Source: CALJIC01 sp039805565 (GTDB taxonomy: Bacteria > Chloroflexota > Chloroflexia > Chloroflexales > Roseiflexaceae). Taken from it: a stretch of DNA of 58,068 bases. A program made the translations under genes and the position numbers. The stretch covers positions 1 to 58,068 of the forward strand of contig JBDLTZ010000073.1 of NCBI GenBank assembly GCA_039805565.1, read 5' to 3'. This document shows positions 57,433 through 58,068 of this stretch, in pieces (the stretch's first letter is position 1; each line of letters starts with the position of its first letter). The notes beneath the pieces are model-generated. The model made no database searches, was not told the DNA's origin, and saw nothing but the letters and a program-made list of their open reading frames with translations.

Positions 57433-58068
57433 CTAGAGCCAGCGCTTCATCCGGAAGAACACCACTGCCGCCAGGGCCAGCAGCGCCATCATCCCCAGCG
57501 TCACCGGCAGTGCCAGCGGGTGCTCGGCGTACGGGATGAACACGTTCATGCCCATAATGCTCGCCACCAGCGTGAGCGGCAGCATGATCACGGTGATGAT
57601 GGTGAAGGTCTTCATCTCCTGATTGATGCGGTGCGACGTCAAGCTGCCCAGCGTAGCGTCGAGCCCCTCGATGATCTCCTTCTGCTCCTCGAGCATGTCC
57701 CACAGTCGCGTCAGGCCGTCCACCAGATCGCCGTAGTAGGCCTCCTCGTCGAGGCGCAGGAACCCGCGCTCGCGGTTGGCGAGCGAGCGCAGCACCAGGA
57801 CGTTCGGGCGCAGGATGCGGCGCAGGCTGATAATGTCGCGCCGCAGGTAGGAAAGCTCCTGCACCGTGGCCACCGCCTGCGTGGTGAAGATGCTGTTCTC
57901 GATCGCGTCCAGCTTCTGGTCCAGCTTGTAGAGCATTGGGAAGCACGAGTCCACCAGCGCCTGGATGACCCGGTACAGCAGAAACCCCGCGCCATGCCCC
58001 ATAAGCTGCGCCCGCCCCGAGCCCTCTGCGACGTTCACCAGCTGCCGCAGCGGCCGCAGCTTCCCATC
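57433..58068 (-). CDS. CorA-family magnesium/divalent cation transporter, C-terminal part
   Basis: The frame is open to the window edge, so the N-terminus lies beyond 58068; 211 codons are visible. The long cytoplasmic stalk helix region (RVIQALVDSCFPMLYKLDQKLDAIENSIF ... LSYLRRDIISLRRILRPN, in parts) is followed by two membrane helices. The first ends in the selectivity signature GMN (IMGMNVFIPYA), and the second is LPVTLGMMALLALAAVVFFRM, closing KRWL. These are the standard CorA features. It forms a pentameric channel for Mg2+ or Co2+. Convergent with the tRNA transcript, separated by the terminator. Confidence 0.93.
   Translation of the reverse strand, partial: DGKLRPLRQLVNVAEGSGRAQLMGHGAGFLLYRVIQALVDSCFPMLYKLDQKLDAIENSIFTTQAVATVQELSYLRRDIISLRRILRPNVLVLRSLANRERGFLRLDEEAYYGDLVDGLTRLWDMLEEQKEIIEGLDATLGSLTSHRINQEMKTFTIITVIMLPLTLVASIMGMNVFIPYAEHPLALPVTLGMMALLALAAVVFFRMKRWL

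Overview
The window is 58 kb of high-GC DNA and reads as an ordinary chromosome, with no phage, plasmid, integrase or complete insertion sequence. Several gene families point to Chloroflexota, probably class Chloroflexia: two secreted proteins with tandem modules of the 'YFPETGH ... YWxxxGG ... GYPISEE ... QYFERARFE' type, secreted proteins ending in a [YF]LPxxxR tail, a six-repeat DUF4397 protein, a giant SARP/NB-ARC/TPR regulator, GT-C membrane proteins with a C-terminal beta domain, and a bacterial XPB helicase. This assignment comes from remembered family distribution; no 16S gene is present.

Layout. 1-3.9 kb: the end of an oligopeptide ABC importer operon (two permeases and one ATPase) with a small membrane protein. 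4-9.5 kb: SulP transporter, a SpoIIE phosphatase overlapping an NHL-repeat lipoprotein, and two apparent internal-deletion gene remnants. 9.6-16.3 kb: exported subtilase, site-2 protease with CBS domains, DUF4397 protein and an exported hydrolase. 16.4-22.3 kb: MFS transporter, methyltransferase, ABC exporter, membrane protein and a DUF362-like protein, followed by about 600 bases of poor coding quality. 22.9-30.2 kb: SARP-type regulator, a dihydroorotate dehydrogenase-like protein without its catalytic loop, TerB-like protein and a secreted module/Ig-like protein. 30.2-42 kb: mostly housekeeping genes (GT2, GAPDH, aminotransferase, XPB, minC-minD-minE, AI-2E family permease, FabI, hydrolase, ClpP). 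42-49.4 kb: GH35 beta-galactosidase, Gfo/Idh/MocA oxidoreductase, membrane protein, DegT aminotransferase and Tag glycosylase. 49.4-56.6 kb: three translationally coupled GT-C membrane paralogues. 56.6-58.1 kb: a histidine-kinase fragment, tRNA-Arg(GCG), tRNA-Ser(CGA), a strong terminator and the C-terminal part of a CorA transporter.

The most striking non-genic feature is a family of degenerate 7-base tandem repeats at about fourteen places. Within one locus the copies resemble each other. Where two arms exist they are reverse-complementary and flank a short hairpin, giving large imperfect hairpins between genes (4.4, 6.4, 36.4, 37.3, 39.1 and 41.3 kb). Three of these elements share the core CGAAGCRGTA followed by ATCGTT. 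The same type of array also lies in frame inside the GH35 gene and all three GT-C genes, where three 7-mers make seven codons and so a 7-residue peptide repeat. A second palindromic repeat occurs once between genes and once inside a GT-C gene.

Several genes (subtilase, DHODH-like, XPB, GH35, perhaps the AI-2E permease) have a -10 hexamer ending exactly six bases before the ATG, the geometry of leaderless mRNAs; other genes carry clear AGGAGG-type ribosome sites.
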